Source of the DNA: CAWIJK01 sp963836375
GTDB lineage: Bacteria; Actinomycetota; Acidimicrobiia; Acidimicrobiales; RAAP-2
Assembly (NCBI GenBank): GCA_963836375.1
Contig: CAWIJK010000001.1
Location: 1 to 64,000 of the forward strand
Length of the DNA stretch: 64,000 nt
Direction of reading: 5' to 3'
The translations under genes were made by a program, and so were the position numbers. A model generated the notes under the pieces. That model saw only the letters and a list, made by a program, of their open reading frames with translations, made no database searches and was not told the DNA's origin. The stretch's first letter is position 1, and every line of letters begins with the position of its first letter. Positions 9,435-20,431 of the stretch are shown here, one piece after another.

Positions 9435-9865
9435 GCCTCGACCGGCACGTCGGGGGACGGCGCGTCCACCTCGTCACCGCCGTCGGCCTCGTCGGGGCGC
9501 GCCGTACGCCGCTCGTTGCGCTGCACCTCGGCCGTGGCGAAGCGCAGGCTCGGTGCGATCTCGTCGGCGACGATCTCGACCTTCGACCGGCGGTCCCCTT
9601 CCTCGGTCTCCCAGCTGCGTTGCTCGAGCCGGCCGGTGACGACCACCCGCATGCCCTTGGCCAGGCTCAAGGCGGCGTTCTCGGCCAGCTCGCGCCAGCA
9701 GACCACGTCGAAGAACGAGACCGCCTCCTCCCACTCCTTGGTCTCGCGGTCCTGCCATCGGCGGTTGACCGCGACCCCGAGCACGGTGTTGGCCTGGCCG
9801 TCACGGGTGTAGCGGATCTCGGGCTCGCGGGTGAGGTTGCCGGTCACCGTCGTGCAGTTGTTCAT
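9431..9865 (-). CDS. ssb: Single-stranded DNA-binding protein (short form)
   Basis: An OB-fold protein that coats single-stranded DNA. Family text runs from MNNCTTVTGNLTREPEIRYT through NRRWQDRETKEW, FFDVVCWRELAENAA and KGMRVVVTGRL. The ATG at 9865 is preceded by GAGGAGGG; the open frame upstream of it has no similarity to SSB. The protein is only 144 residues. Its tail is acidic (DEVDAPSPDVPVEA) but lacks the usual C-terminal DDxPF tip that recruits partner proteins, so it may be a secondary SSB paralogue rather than the replicative one. Confidence 0.9.
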   Translation of the reverse strand: MNNCTTVTGNLTREPEIRYTRDGQANTVLGVAVNRRWQDRETKEWEEAVSFFDVVCWRELAENAALSLAKGMRVVVTGRLEQRSWETEEGDRRSKVEIVADEIAPSLRFATAEVQRNERRTARPDEADGGDEVDAPSPDVPVEA

Positions 9866-10068
9866 CTCGCCCTCCTCGCTGTGAGGAGTCAGATAGTGGG
9901 CCCGCTGCCTGACCGCCGACCTTGCCGACAAGTTCGCCGCGGCGCGCTTGTCGGGGTCGCGTCCAGGTCAGGGCGCCCGGGCCTGGTCGGGCCGGGGCCG
10001 AGCAGCCCGATCGGAGCTCCGCCCCGGCCATGGGCCGAACGGGCGGCCCGGTCGACCGGCCGGGAAGG

Positions 10069-10965
10069 TCAGACGTCGAGGAAACGGCGTATGGCGATGC
10101 CCGAGCCCAAGGTGCCGATGAACACCCCGAGCACCAGGATCACCACGTCGGTGATGACGACCTCCCAGCCGGTCAGGCGCATCAAGGTGAGGACCGCTCC
10201 GGGGTTGGTGACCGGGTTGCCCAGGTCGTTCAGGACGACGTGGAGCACGTAGACCATCGCCGCGGCGATGCCCGACCCGATCAGGCCCTGCACCATGCCC
10301 TCGGACATGAACGGTACCCTGATGAACCAGTTGGTGGCCCCGACCAGCTTCATCACCGACACCTCGCGACGCCGGGCGAAGATGGCCATTCGGATCGTGT
10401 TCAAGATGAGCACGGCCGCCGAGACCAACAGCACCAGGGCGACGACCAAGAAGACCCACTGCAAGACCGTGATCGTCTGTTCGAGGCTGTGGATCTGGGC
10501 CAGCGGCGCCGTGACGTTGCGGACCCCGGCCTGTCCGGTGAAGCGGGCGATCACCGCCTGGGCGTCCTGGGGGTGGGTGGGGGTGCAGCGCCACGAGGTG
10601 GGGATCTGGGCCGGGGAGATCCCGGCCTCGGTGATCACGCTCGAGTCCAGCTTCTTCGCCTCGTTGTAGTCATACTGATGGTCGCGGTAGACGCAGGGCT
10701 GGCGGACGTAGGAGAGGGTCTTGAGCTGGGTCCCGACCGCCCCGACCTCGGTCGTGCTCGCCGTGGGTTGCATCCAGACCGTGACCTGGGTCCCCCGCTG
10801 CCAGTCGACCTCGGCCTTGGCCGCCCCTTGCTTGAGCAGGAGGGCCGCTCCGACCAAGGAGAGTGACACCGCCACGGTCAGCACCGCGGCGATGGTCATC
10901 AACCGGTTGCGCCAGAGGTTGGCCGCCGTCTCGCGTGTGACGTACTCGGCCGAGACCGGCGCCAT
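10069..10965 (-). CDS. ftsX: Cell division protein FtsX
   Basis: The membrane half of the FtsEX complex, which couples ATP hydrolysis at the septum to activation of peptidoglycan hydrolases. The 298-residue protein has TM1 near 23-45, a large external loop (about 50-165) containing two cysteines (QPCVYRDH and WRCTPTHP), then three further helices around 172-205, 225-250 and 265-290. The cytoplasmic loop RREVSVMKLVGATNWFIRVP is typical of the family. Its ATG shares one base with the ftsE stop (TGATG). smpB, which often follows in actinobacteria, is absent; ssb comes next, 200 bases downstream. Confidence 0.95.
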   Translation of the reverse strand: MAPVSAEYVTRETAANLWRNRLMTIAAVLTVAVSLSLVGAALLLKQGAAKAEVDWQRGTQVTVWMQPTASTTEVGAVGTQLKTLSYVRQPCVYRDHQYDYNEAKKLDSSVITEAGISPAQIPTSWRCTPTHPQDAQAVIARFTGQAGVRNVTAPLAQIHSLEQTITVLQWVFLVVALVLLVSAAVLILNTIRMAIFARRREVSVMKLVGATNWFIRVPFMSEGMVQGLIGSGIAAAMVYVLHVVLNDLGNPVTNPGAVLTLMRLTGWEVVITDVVILVLGVFIGTLGSGIAIRRFLDV

Positions 10966-11675
10966 CAGCCTGCTTCCTCGATGGCCCCGGGGCCGTCGAT
11001 GCCGTACACACCACGGGCCTGGTCACGCACCATTGCGCCGTGGTCGAGCTCGACCACCCGGCGACGCATCCAGTTGACCAGCACCTCGTCGTGGGTGGCC
11101 ACCACCACGGTGGTGCCGGTGCGGTTGATCCTGTCGAGCAGCTGCATGATGCCCTGGCTGGTCGCCGGGTCGAGGTTCCCGGTCGGCTCGTCGGCCAGCA
11201 GGATCAGCGGGCGGTTGACGAAGGCCCGGGCGACCGCCACCCGTTGCTGCTCGCCGCCGGAGAGTTCGCCCGGAAGGTTGTCCCGCTTCTTGGACAGGCC
11301 GACCAGGTCGAGCACCTGGGGTACCTGGGCCGCCACCACGTGCTTGGGCCGTCCGATCACCTCGAGGGCAAAGGCCACGTTCTCGAAGACCGACTTATTG
11401 GGCAGGAGCCGGAAGTCCTGGAAGACGCAGCCAATGTTGCGCCGCAGGTAGGGCACCCTCCATTTGGGCAGGTGGACGATGTCCCGGCCCGCCTCCCAGA
11501 TCCGGCCTTGGTCCGGCAGCTCCTCGCGCAGGAGCAGTCGGATGAAGGTGGTCTTGCCCGAGCCCGACGCCCCGACCAAGAAGACGAACTCGCCCTTGTC
11601 GACCTCGAGGCTCACGTCGCGCAGAGCGACGGTGCTCCCCTTGTAGGTCTTGGTGACGTTCTCGAAGCGGATCAT
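10965..11675 (-). CDS. ftsE: Cell division ATP-binding protein FtsE
   Basis: The ABC ATPase partner of FtsX, 236 residues. Walker A is GASGSGKT (35-42), the signature is LSGGEQQRVAVARA and Walker B is LILLADEPTGNLD. The N-terminus MIRFENVTKTY fits the family exactly. It lies 163 bases downstream of prfB and may have its own promoter in that gap, and it is coupled to ftsX by a one-base overlap. Confidence 0.96.
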   Translation of the reverse strand: MIRFENVTKTYKGSTVALRDVSLEVDKGEFVFLVGASGSGKTTFIRLLLREELPDQGRIWEAGRDIVHLPKWRVPYLRRNIGCVFQDFRLLPNKSVFENVAFALEVIGRPKHVVAAQVPQVLDLVGLSKKRDNLPGELSGGEQQRVAVARAFVNRPLILLADEPTGNLDPATSQGIMQLLDRINRTGTTVVVATHDEVLVNWMRRRVVELDHGAMVRDQARGVYGIDGPGAIEEAG

Positions 11676-11759
11676 GAAGTAAGGGTCCTCGCACAGCGCC
11701 GCTTTCGCCGCGCAACGGGCGCCACCTGGTTCGGCCCCGCTGTGCCTGCGGACCGCGAA

Positions 11760-11765
11760 ATCCTA
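11760..11765 (-). promoter_or_regulatory. Possible -10 box TAGGAT for ftsEX
   Basis: The minus-strand string CCGGTAGGAT is shared exactly with the box in front of secA. Here it would give a leader of about 78 bases before ftsE. It allows ftsEX expression independent of secA-prfB. Confidence 0.35.
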
Positions 11766-11838
11766 CCGGCCGAGGCACCCGGTGGGGGGACACCCTCCCT
11801 GAGCGGGAACTCAGCGTCGACTGCCACCGGCCGGCGGC

Positions 11839-12985
11839 TCAGTCGCCGCCGCCGCCGGCCCCCCGCTGGCGGCGGAGCTCGGCCTCCATGAACTCGTCCA
11901 GGTCGCCGTCGAGCACGGCGTCGACGTTGCCGGTCTCCACCCCGGTGCGGTTGTCCTTGACCATCTGGTACGGGGCCAGCACGTACGAGCGGATCTGGCT
12001 CCCCCACGCGTTGTCGGTCCGCTCGCCGCCGAGCGCCTCGAGCTCGGCCCGCCGCTCGGCCCGGTTGCGCTCGGCCAGTTTGGCCCCGAGGATCTGCAGG
12101 GCCTTGGCCTTGTTCTGGTGCTGGCTGCGCTCGTTCTGCACCGCCACAACCAACCCGGTGGGCAGGTGGGTGAGCCGCACCGCCGAGTCGGTCTTGTTGA
12201 CGTGCTGGCCTCCCGCCCCCGAGGACCGGTAGGTGTCGATGCGGAGGTCCTTCTCGTCGATGTCGACTTCGTCGGACACGTCGTCGAGGAACGGGACGAC
12301 GTCGAGCGATGCGAAGCTCGTCTGGCGGCGCCGCTGTGAATCGAACGGGGACATGCGGACCAGTCGGTGCACGCCGCGCTCGGTGGCCAACAGTCCGTAG
12401 GCGAAACGGCCCCGCACGATGAAGGTCGCCGACAGGAGTCCCGCCTCTTGCCCGGGCGTCGCCTCGTCGACCTCGACGGTGAAGCCGCGCCGCTCGGCCC
12501 AGCGCTGGTACATGCGCAAAAGCATCTCGGCCCAGTCCTGGGCGTCGGTCCCCCCCGCCCCGGCGTGGACCTCGGCCACCGCGTCACGGTCGTCGTAGTC
12601 TCCCGAGAAGAGGGACTGCAGCTCGAGCGAGCCGAGCCGGCGCTCGAGGGCCCCCACCGACTCCAAGAGCTCCTTGGCCAGAGCCTCCTCTGGAGAGCCG
12701 GCGGCGTCGGCCTCGGCGACCAGCTCGCAGAGGACCCGGGCGTCGTCCAGGTCGGCCCGCAGCGTCGCCAGCCGCTCGACGTCGTCGGAGACCCGGCCCA
12801 GCTCGGTGGTGACGGCCCGGGCCCGGTCGGGGTCGTCCCACAGGTCGGGTCGGGCGGCCTCGGTCTCGAGCTCTTCCCGCCGGGCGGTCAGCGAGTCGAG
12901 GTGCAGGTAGCCCTCGGCCTCGGCCAGCCGGGCCGCCAGAGCCTCCAGCTCGGCGGCGAGATCGCGCTGGTCGCCCGGGGCCGCC

Positions 12986-12999
<14 letters not shown>
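11839..12999 (-). CDS. prfB: Peptide chain release factor 2
   Basis: RF2 recognises UGA and UAA stop codons and triggers peptide release. The 386-residue protein has the SPF stop-codon motif at 217-219 and the catalytic GGQ at 263-265 (SSGAGGQHVNKT). It is encoded in one frame from the ATG at 12999; there is no early in-frame UGA, so the programmed +1 frameshift of many prfB genes is absent. The start lies 14 bases inside the end of secA, which implies coupling. Confidence 0.96.
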
Positions 13000-15796
<2,797 letters not shown>

Positions 15797-15805
15797 GACC
15801 AGCCG

Positions 15806-15811
15806 ATCCTA
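15806..15811 (-). promoter_or_regulatory. -10 box TAGGAT of secA
   Basis: CCGGTAGGAT on the minus strand ends nine bases before the secA ATG, so the predicted leader is two or three bases and carries no ribosome site. Confidence 0.5.
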
Positions 15812-16183
15812 CCGGTCGTCGTGCCCGGGGCCCGCCGCGGCGCCGACGCGGCGGGCGGGGCCCCGGGGCCGGCGGCCCGGGATCCGGTGTCGTGGGCTGC
15901 GTGCGGCTGACCTGGTCTTTGACCCCACACTCGCCTGCAGCGGGGCTGGCGGCCCGGGCCGGCGGCCACCGGAGTGGCCCTGCGGCACCGACAGCGGCGC
16001 GCGTCCCCCCGTCGCCGTCCGCACCCGAGGACCGGGTGTCAGACGGGCAGGGCTTACCTCTAAGTCGCACCATGCTCGGCAACCACAAGTTGCCTTACGT
16101 GGGTCGTTTCGCCTGCGACTGGCCTCGACTTTCAACCACAGACCCGCACGCAGCCCGAGGCAGTCTACCTGGGCCGACGTCGG
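15812..16183 (+). other. Non-coding region between secA and an acyl-CoA mutase
   Basis: About 370 bases between divergent genes without a convincing coding frame. The half nearest the mutase (about 16030-16150) is visibly poorer in GC than the rest of the window and holds a perfect 6-bp hairpin with a 5-base loop (GGCAAC/GTTGCC, 16078-16094). I found no tRNA, tmRNA or riboswitch that I recognise. A small RNA or regulator binding sites are possible. Confidence 0.4.
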
Positions 16184-16189
16184 TACGAT
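16184..16189 (+). promoter_or_regulatory. -10 box TACGAT, leaderless start of mutase
   Basis: TACGAT is followed by seven bases and GTG at 16197. This spacing is why I prefer the GTG over the ATG at 16188, which overlaps the box itself. Confidence 0.5.
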
Positions 16190-16196
16190 GGGCCCG

Positions 16197-17825
16197 GTGA
16201 GCCGCCGTGGCGAGTGGGAGCGGGCCTACCGGGCCTCGGCGGGGGCCGAGGTCGGGGCCGAGACCATGTCGGGCATCGGGGTCGACCCGGTCTACGGACC
16301 CGACGATGGGGAGTTCCCCGGCCAGTTCCCCTACACCAGGGGCCCGTACGCCTCGATGTACCGCTCCAAGCTCTGGACGATGCGGATGTTCGCCGGCTTC
16401 GGCACGGCCGAGGACACCAACACCCGCTTCCGCGAGCTGCTCGGGGCCGGGGGGACCGGCCTTTCGACGGCCTTCGACCTGCCGACCCTGATGGGCCGCG
16501 ACTCGGACGACCCGCTCTCGAAGGGCGAGGTGGGCAAGTCCGGGGTGGCCGTCGACACCCTGGCCGACATGGAGGACCTCTTCGGCGGGATCGACCTCTC
16601 GGCGGTGACGACCTCGATGACCATCAACGCCCCGGCCATCATCATCATGGCCATGTACGTGGCGGTGGCCGAGAAGTCGGGCGTCGCCCGGGCCGCCCTC
16701 GGCGGCACGCTCCAGAACGACATCTTGAAGGAGTACCAGGCCCAGAAGGAGTTCGTCTTCCCGCCCCGGCCCTCGGTCCGCCTGGTGACCGACGTGGTCC
16801 GGTTCTGCACCGCCGAGATGCCACGGTTCCACCCGCTGTCGATCTCGGGCTACCACATCCGCGAGGCCGGGTCGACGGCCGCCCAGGAGCTGGCCTTCAC
16901 GTTGGCCAACGGCTTCGCCTACGTGGAGGCGGCCAGCGCGGCCGGCCTGGCAGTCGACGAGTTCGCCCCGCGGCTGTCGTTCTTCTTCAACGCCCACATC
17001 GACTTCTTCGAGGAGATCGGCAAGTACCGGGCAGCCCGGCGGATCTGGGCCCGCTGGCTGCGCCAGCGCTACGGGGCCACCGCCGAGCGCTCGCTCCAGT
17101 TGCGCTTCCACACCCAGACCGCGGGGGTCTCGCTCACCGCCCAGCAGCCCGAGGTCAACGTGGCCCGAGTGGCGATCGAGGCATTGGCCGGGGTGCTGGG
17201 CGGGACCCAGAGCCTGCACACCGACTCCTTCGACGAGGCGCTCGCCCTGCCCACCGAGAAGGCGGCCCGCATCGCACTGCGCTCCCAGCAGGTCATCGCC
17301 TACGAGACCGGCGCGGCGGCGGTGGCCGACCCGCTCGGGGGCTCGCACTACGTGGAGTGGATGACCGACGAGATGGAGCGGCAGGCCGAGGAGACCTTCG
17401 CCCATCTCGAGGGCCTCGGTGACGGCTCCATGCTCGAGGGCGTCTACCGGGCGATCGACGACGGATGGTTCGGCGCCCAGATCGCCGACTCGGCCCACGA
17501 GTTCGAACGAAAGCTGAACGACGGTCGCCGGGTGCTGGTGGGCGTCAACCGCTTCGCCGACGGCGACGACGGCGAAACCGACATCCTCTACATCGGTGGT
17601 GACGTCGAAGAGGTTCAGCGCAAGCGCCTGGCCGCGGTCAAAGAGACCCGCGACAGCGGGGCGGTCGCCACCGCCTTGGGCCGGGTCCGCTCGGACGCAA
17701 TGGAGCCGGAAACCAACCTGGTCCCGGCCGTGCTCGACGCCGCCCGGGCCTACGCCACGGTGGGCGAGATCGTCGACGCCCTCGAGGACGTGTTCGGGTC
17801 CTGGGTGGAGCGGGCCCAGGTCTGA
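16197..17825 (+). CDS. Acyl-CoA mutase large subunit (methylmalonyl-CoA mutase family), copy 1
   Basis: The coenzyme B12-dependent isomerase barrel without the B12-binding domain, 542 residues, so it must pair with a separate small subunit not in this window. Family text includes PYTRGPYASMY, GGTLQNDILKEY, SISGYHIREAGSTAAQE, LSFFFNAHIDFFEEI and RFHTQTAGVSLTAQQPEVN. The PSVR arginine matches, by my alignment, the arginine that methylmalonyl-CoA mutase uses to hold the carboxylate, which favours a carboxylated substrate over isobutyryl-CoA. It is not adjacent to mutB or an epimerase. A diverged mutase for another CoA ester cannot be excluded; the paralogue at 28027 looks closer to standard methylmalonyl-CoA mutase. 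Confidence 0.85.
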   Translation: MSRRGEWERAYRASAGAEVGAETMSGIGVDPVYGPDDGEFPGQFPYTRGPYASMYRSKLWTMRMFAGFGTAEDTNTRFRELLGAGGTGLSTAFDLPTLMGRDSDDPLSKGEVGKSGVAVDTLADMEDLFGGIDLSAVTTSMTINAPAIIIMAMYVAVAEKSGVARAALGGTLQNDILKEYQAQKEFVFPPRPSVRLVTDVVRFCTAEMPRFHPLSISGYHIREAGSTAAQELAFTLANGFAYVEAASAAGLAVDEFAPRLSFFFNAHIDFFEEIGKYRAARRIWARWLRQRYGATAERSLQLRFHTQTAGVSLTAQQPEVNVARVAIEALAGVLGGTQSLHTDSFDEALALPTEKAARIALRSQQVIAYETGAAAVADPLGGSHYVEWMTDEMERQAEETFAHLEGLGDGSMLEGVYRAIDDGWFGAQIADSAHEFERKLNDGRRVLVGVNRFADGDDGETDILYIGGDVEEVQRKRLAAVKETRDSGAVATALGRVRSDAMEPETNLVPAVLDAARAYATVGEIVDALEDVFGSWVERAQV

Positions 17826-17845
17826 GTCCGGGGAGGGTCGGTTCA

Positions 17846-17864
17846 GGACCTCAGGTTCAGGTCC
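17846..17864. terminator. Hairpin at convergent gene ends
   Basis: A perfect 6-bp stem (GGACCT/AGGTCC) with a 7-base loop spans the end of the glycosyltransferase gene, just after the mutase stop. There is no U-tract. Confidence 0.4.
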
Positions 17865-18705
17865 GCAGGGCCAGGGCGGTGCAGGCCACCAGCAGGCGGA
17901 TCCCGAGGACCAGCGCGGCCAGCGGGAGAGCGGCCCGGCGCCAGCCCTCGGTGGTGCGCGAGGCAAAGCGCAGGGCCGAGCGGTGGTGGGCGACCAGCAT
18001 CTTGTAGGGATGGGCCCGCCGGGAGACCCCTTCGGTGTGGGTGACCACCGCCGCCGGCTGGACGCCGACCCCCCAGCCCGCCTGGTGGGCCCGCCAGCAC
18101 AGGTCCATCTCCTCGGCGAACATGAAGTACGACTCGTCGAAGCCGCCCAGCTCCTCGAGGGCCGAGCGGCGGGCCAGGAAGCAGGCCCCCGACACCCAGC
18201 CCGCCGGGGCCGGGCCGTCCCCGCCGCCCTCGGGGGACCGGTACCGGCGGGTGAACCTGTTCTCGGGCTTGATCGCCCCCAAGAGGGCGTGTCCGGCCGC
18301 GTCGGCCATCGAGGGGAACTCGCGCACCGACGGGTAGACCTTGCCGGCCGGGTCCAAGATGCGCGGCCCCACGATGGCCCAGGCCGGATGGCCGTCGAGG
18401 GCCTCGACCAGGGCCCCGAGGCTGCCCGGGTGCACGAGGAGGTCGGGGTTGCACACGAGGACGTAGTCGCTGCCACCGGTGGCCGCCACCCCCCGGTTGG
18501 CCCCGGCCCCGTACCCGACGTTTCGCCCGGGCACCACGATCGTCACGTCGTCGGATCCGGCCAGCGCGGCGCGGGCGGTCGCCGGGTCGCCGTTCTCGAC
18601 CACCACCAGCTCGTCGGGTTCCTCGGACCGAAGCGTCGCCACGCACTCGGCCAGCGCCGGTCCGGCGTCGTAATCGACCACCACCGCCGCCACCCGGCCG
18701 GGCAC
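17857..18705 (-). CDS. Family 2 glycosyltransferase, rhamnosyltransferase-like (WbbL type)
   Basis: A 282-residue GT-A glycosyltransferase. It opens with VAAVVVDYDAGPALAECV, has GRNVGYGAGANRG and CNPDLL (the donor/metal region), then GWVSGACFLARR and EEMDLCWRAHQAGW, a pattern typical of rhamnosyltransferases that attach L-rhamnose to GlcNAc-PP-lipid. A hydrophobic C-terminal stretch (LPLAALVLGIRLLVACTALA) may attach it to the membrane. It is the last gene of the rmlB-to-glycosyltransferase operon, whose rmlB and rmlD products make dTDP-rhamnose, which supports the donor assignment. The GTG start lies two bases after the preceding stop. Confidence 0.75.
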   Translation of the reverse strand: MPGRVAAVVVDYDAGPALAECVATLRSEEPDELVVVENGDPATARAALAGSDDVTIVVPGRNVGYGAGANRGVAATGGSDYVLVCNPDLLVHPGSLGALVEALDGHPAWAIVGPRILDPAGKVYPSVREFPSMADAAGHALLGAIKPENRFTRRYRSPEGGGDGPAPAGWVSGACFLARRSALEELGGFDESYFMFAEEMDLCWRAHQAGWGVGVQPAAVVTHTEGVSRRAHPYKMLVAHHRSALRFASRTTEGWRRAALPLAALVLGIRLLVACTALALRT

Positions 18706-18707
18706 GG

Positions 18708-19430
18708 TCAGTACTTCCTGGTGAACCGGAACCGCACCAGCGCCTGGAGGGCACCGAACCCGTCGCGCCAGGTGATCTTCTTGCCCTCGTCGGGTTCCCT
18801 CCCGGCGTACGAGATCGGCACCTCGTAGATCCGAAAGCCCCGTCGCAGCACCTTGGCCGTGATCTCGGGCTCGAAATCGAAGCGGTCCGACACCAAGGTG
18901 ATGCCCTCGAGCACACGGCGGTCGAAGAGCTTGTAGCAGGTCTCCATGTCCGAGAGGGTGGACGAGTACAACAGGTTGGTCACCAGCGACAAGAAGCGGT
19001 TGCCGATCCAGTGGAGAGGCATCATGTTCTTCCGCTGCCCGGTGAACCGGCTGCCGTAGACGACGTGGGTCTTACCCCGGAAGACCGGGTCGAGCAGGAG
19101 CGACCAGTCGTCGGGGTCGTACTCGAGGTCGGCGTCTTGGATCACCACCAAATCGCCGTGCGCGTGAGCCAAACCGGTCCGGATGGCCGCACCCTTCCCC
19201 CGGTTGGCCTCGTGGGAGATGACCCGGGCCGTCGAGTCCTCGATGGCGGCCAGCACCTTGTCGGTCCCGTCCGAAGACCCGTCGTCGACGATGACGACAT
19301 CGATGACCAGCGGGAGGTCGACGGCCCGCACCCTGCGGACGATCTCGGCCACCGTCGTCCGCTCGTTGTAAACGGGCACGATGACCGACATCGTCCGGTA
19401 CTCGACCGGGTCGAGGTGCCGCTCAGGCAC
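18708..19430 (-). CDS. Family 2 glycosyltransferase, polyprenyl-phosphate sugar synthase-like
   Basis: A 240-residue enzyme of the DPM1/DPG synthase type, which transfers mannose or glucose from a nucleotide sugar to polyprenyl phosphate. Seen: VIVPVYNERTTVAEIV, VDDGSSDGT, ANRGKGAAIRTGL, the QDADLEYDP metal motif and SDMETCYKLFDR. It lacks C-terminal membrane helices, like the soluble mannose-type enzymes. The GTG start overlaps the decarboxylase stop by eight bases. It probably supplies a lipid-linked sugar for the cell-surface glycan made by this operon; the sugar is not determined. Confidence 0.75.
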   Translation of the reverse strand: MPERHLDPVEYRTMSVIVPVYNERTTVAEIVRRVRAVDLPLVIDVVIVDDGSSDGTDKVLAAIEDSTARVISHEANRGKGAAIRTGLAHAHGDLVVIQDADLEYDPDDWSLLLDPVFRGKTHVVYGSRFTGQRKNMMPLHWIGNRFLSLVTNLLYSSTLSDMETCYKLFDRRVLEGITLVSDRFDFEPEITAKVLRRGFRIYEVPISYAGREPDEGKKITWRDGFGALQALVRFRFTRKY

Positions 19431-20418
19431 CGCTCACCGGTGCCGGTCCGGGGGATCGGGGAAGGCGGCCAGCTGCCGCGCCGTGCTCCATTTGGTCGGC
19501 AAAGTACTCGACCGTGCGGGCCAGCCCGTCGCGCAGGGCCACCGTGGGTTCCCACCCGAGGGCCCGCCGGGCCAGCGAGATGTCCGGGCACCGCCGGGTG
19601 GGGTCGTCGGTGGGCAACGGGCCGAAAACGACCTCAGAGCCCGAGCCGGTCGCCGCCAGGACCTCGCGGGCCAGCTCGAGGATGGTGCGCTCGTCGGGGT
19701 TGCCCAGGTTGACCGGGCCGGTCTCGTCGGAGCCGAGGAGGGCCAACAGCCCGGCCACCTCGTCGTCGACGAAACACAGGCTCCGGGTCTGCGACCCGTC
19801 CCCGTAGACGGTGATCGGCTCGCCGGCCAGGGCCTGGACGACGAAATTGGAGACCACCCGGCCGTCGCCCGGCGCAAGCCGGGGTCCGTAGGTGTTGAAG
19901 ATCCGGGCGATGCCCACGTCGGTGCCCCGGGCCCGGTGACTGGCCATGGTGATCGCCTCGGCGAACCGCTTCGCCTCGTCGTAGACACTGCGGGGCCCCA
20001 CCGGGTCGACGTTGCCCCGGTACGCCTCGACCTGGGGATGGACGGCCGGGTCGCCGTAGATCTCGCTGGTGGAGGCGAGCAGGAAGCGGGCGCCGTGGCG
20101 GTCGGCCAGCTCGAGGAGGCGCCGGGTGCCCTCGCTGCCGACGGCGAGCGTCTCGAGGGGGCGGGCCAAGTAGGCGGGCGGCGATGCCGGGCTGGCCAGG
20201 TTGCACACCGCGTCCACCGGGCCTTCGACCGGGACCTCGCGGCTGACGTCGGCCACCACCATGGAAAAGCGCGGTGACGACTCGAGGTGGGCCACGTTGT
20301 CGCGGCGTCCAGTGGAGAGGTCGTCGAGGCATACGACGTCGTCGCCACGCTCGACCAGACGGTCACAGAGGTGCGACCCCAAGAAGCCGGCGCCGCCGGC
20401 CACCACCACCCGGCTCAT
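19423..20418 (-). CDS. UDP-glucuronate decarboxylase (UDP-xylose synthase)-like epimerase
   Basis: An extended SDR of 331 residues. It has the cofactor loop GGAGFLGSHL, the substrate motif SEIYGDPAVHPQ followed by GNVDPVGPRSVYDEAKRFAE (catalytic Tyr and Lys in YDEAK), and RIFNTYGPRLAPGDGRVVSN. These are the hallmarks of UDP-glucuronate decarboxylase, which yields UDP-xylose. The upstream gene makes UDP-glucuronate, so the two form a two-step route. The ATG lies 13 bases after the dehydrogenase stop. A related UDP-sugar epimerase is a less likely alternative. Confidence 0.85.
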   Translation of the reverse strand: MSRVVVAGGAGFLGSHLCDRLVERGDDVVCLDDLSTGRRDNVAHLESSPRFSMVVADVSREVPVEGPVDAVCNLASPASPPAYLARPLETLAVGSEGTRRLLELADRHGARFLLASTSEIYGDPAVHPQVEAYRGNVDPVGPRSVYDEAKRFAEAITMASHRARGTDVGIARIFNTYGPRLAPGDGRVVSNFVVQALAGEPITVYGDGSQTRSLCFVDDEVAGLLALLGSDETGPVNLGNPDERTILELAREVLAATGSGSEVVFGPLPTDDPTRRCPDISLARRALGWEPTVALRDGLARTVEYFADQMEHGAAAGRLPRSPGPAPVSGA

Positions 20419-20431
20419 CGGGCAACGCCGC

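Noticed and set aside
9866..10068. smpB expected after ftsX
   Set aside because: The 200-base gap has no SmpB text on either strand; the next gene is ssb.
15797..16190. tRNA, tmRNA or known riboswitch in the secA/mutase gap
   Set aside because: No T-loop GGTTCRA, no cloverleaf and no tmRNA-like ends could be found; the hairpin alone is not enough.
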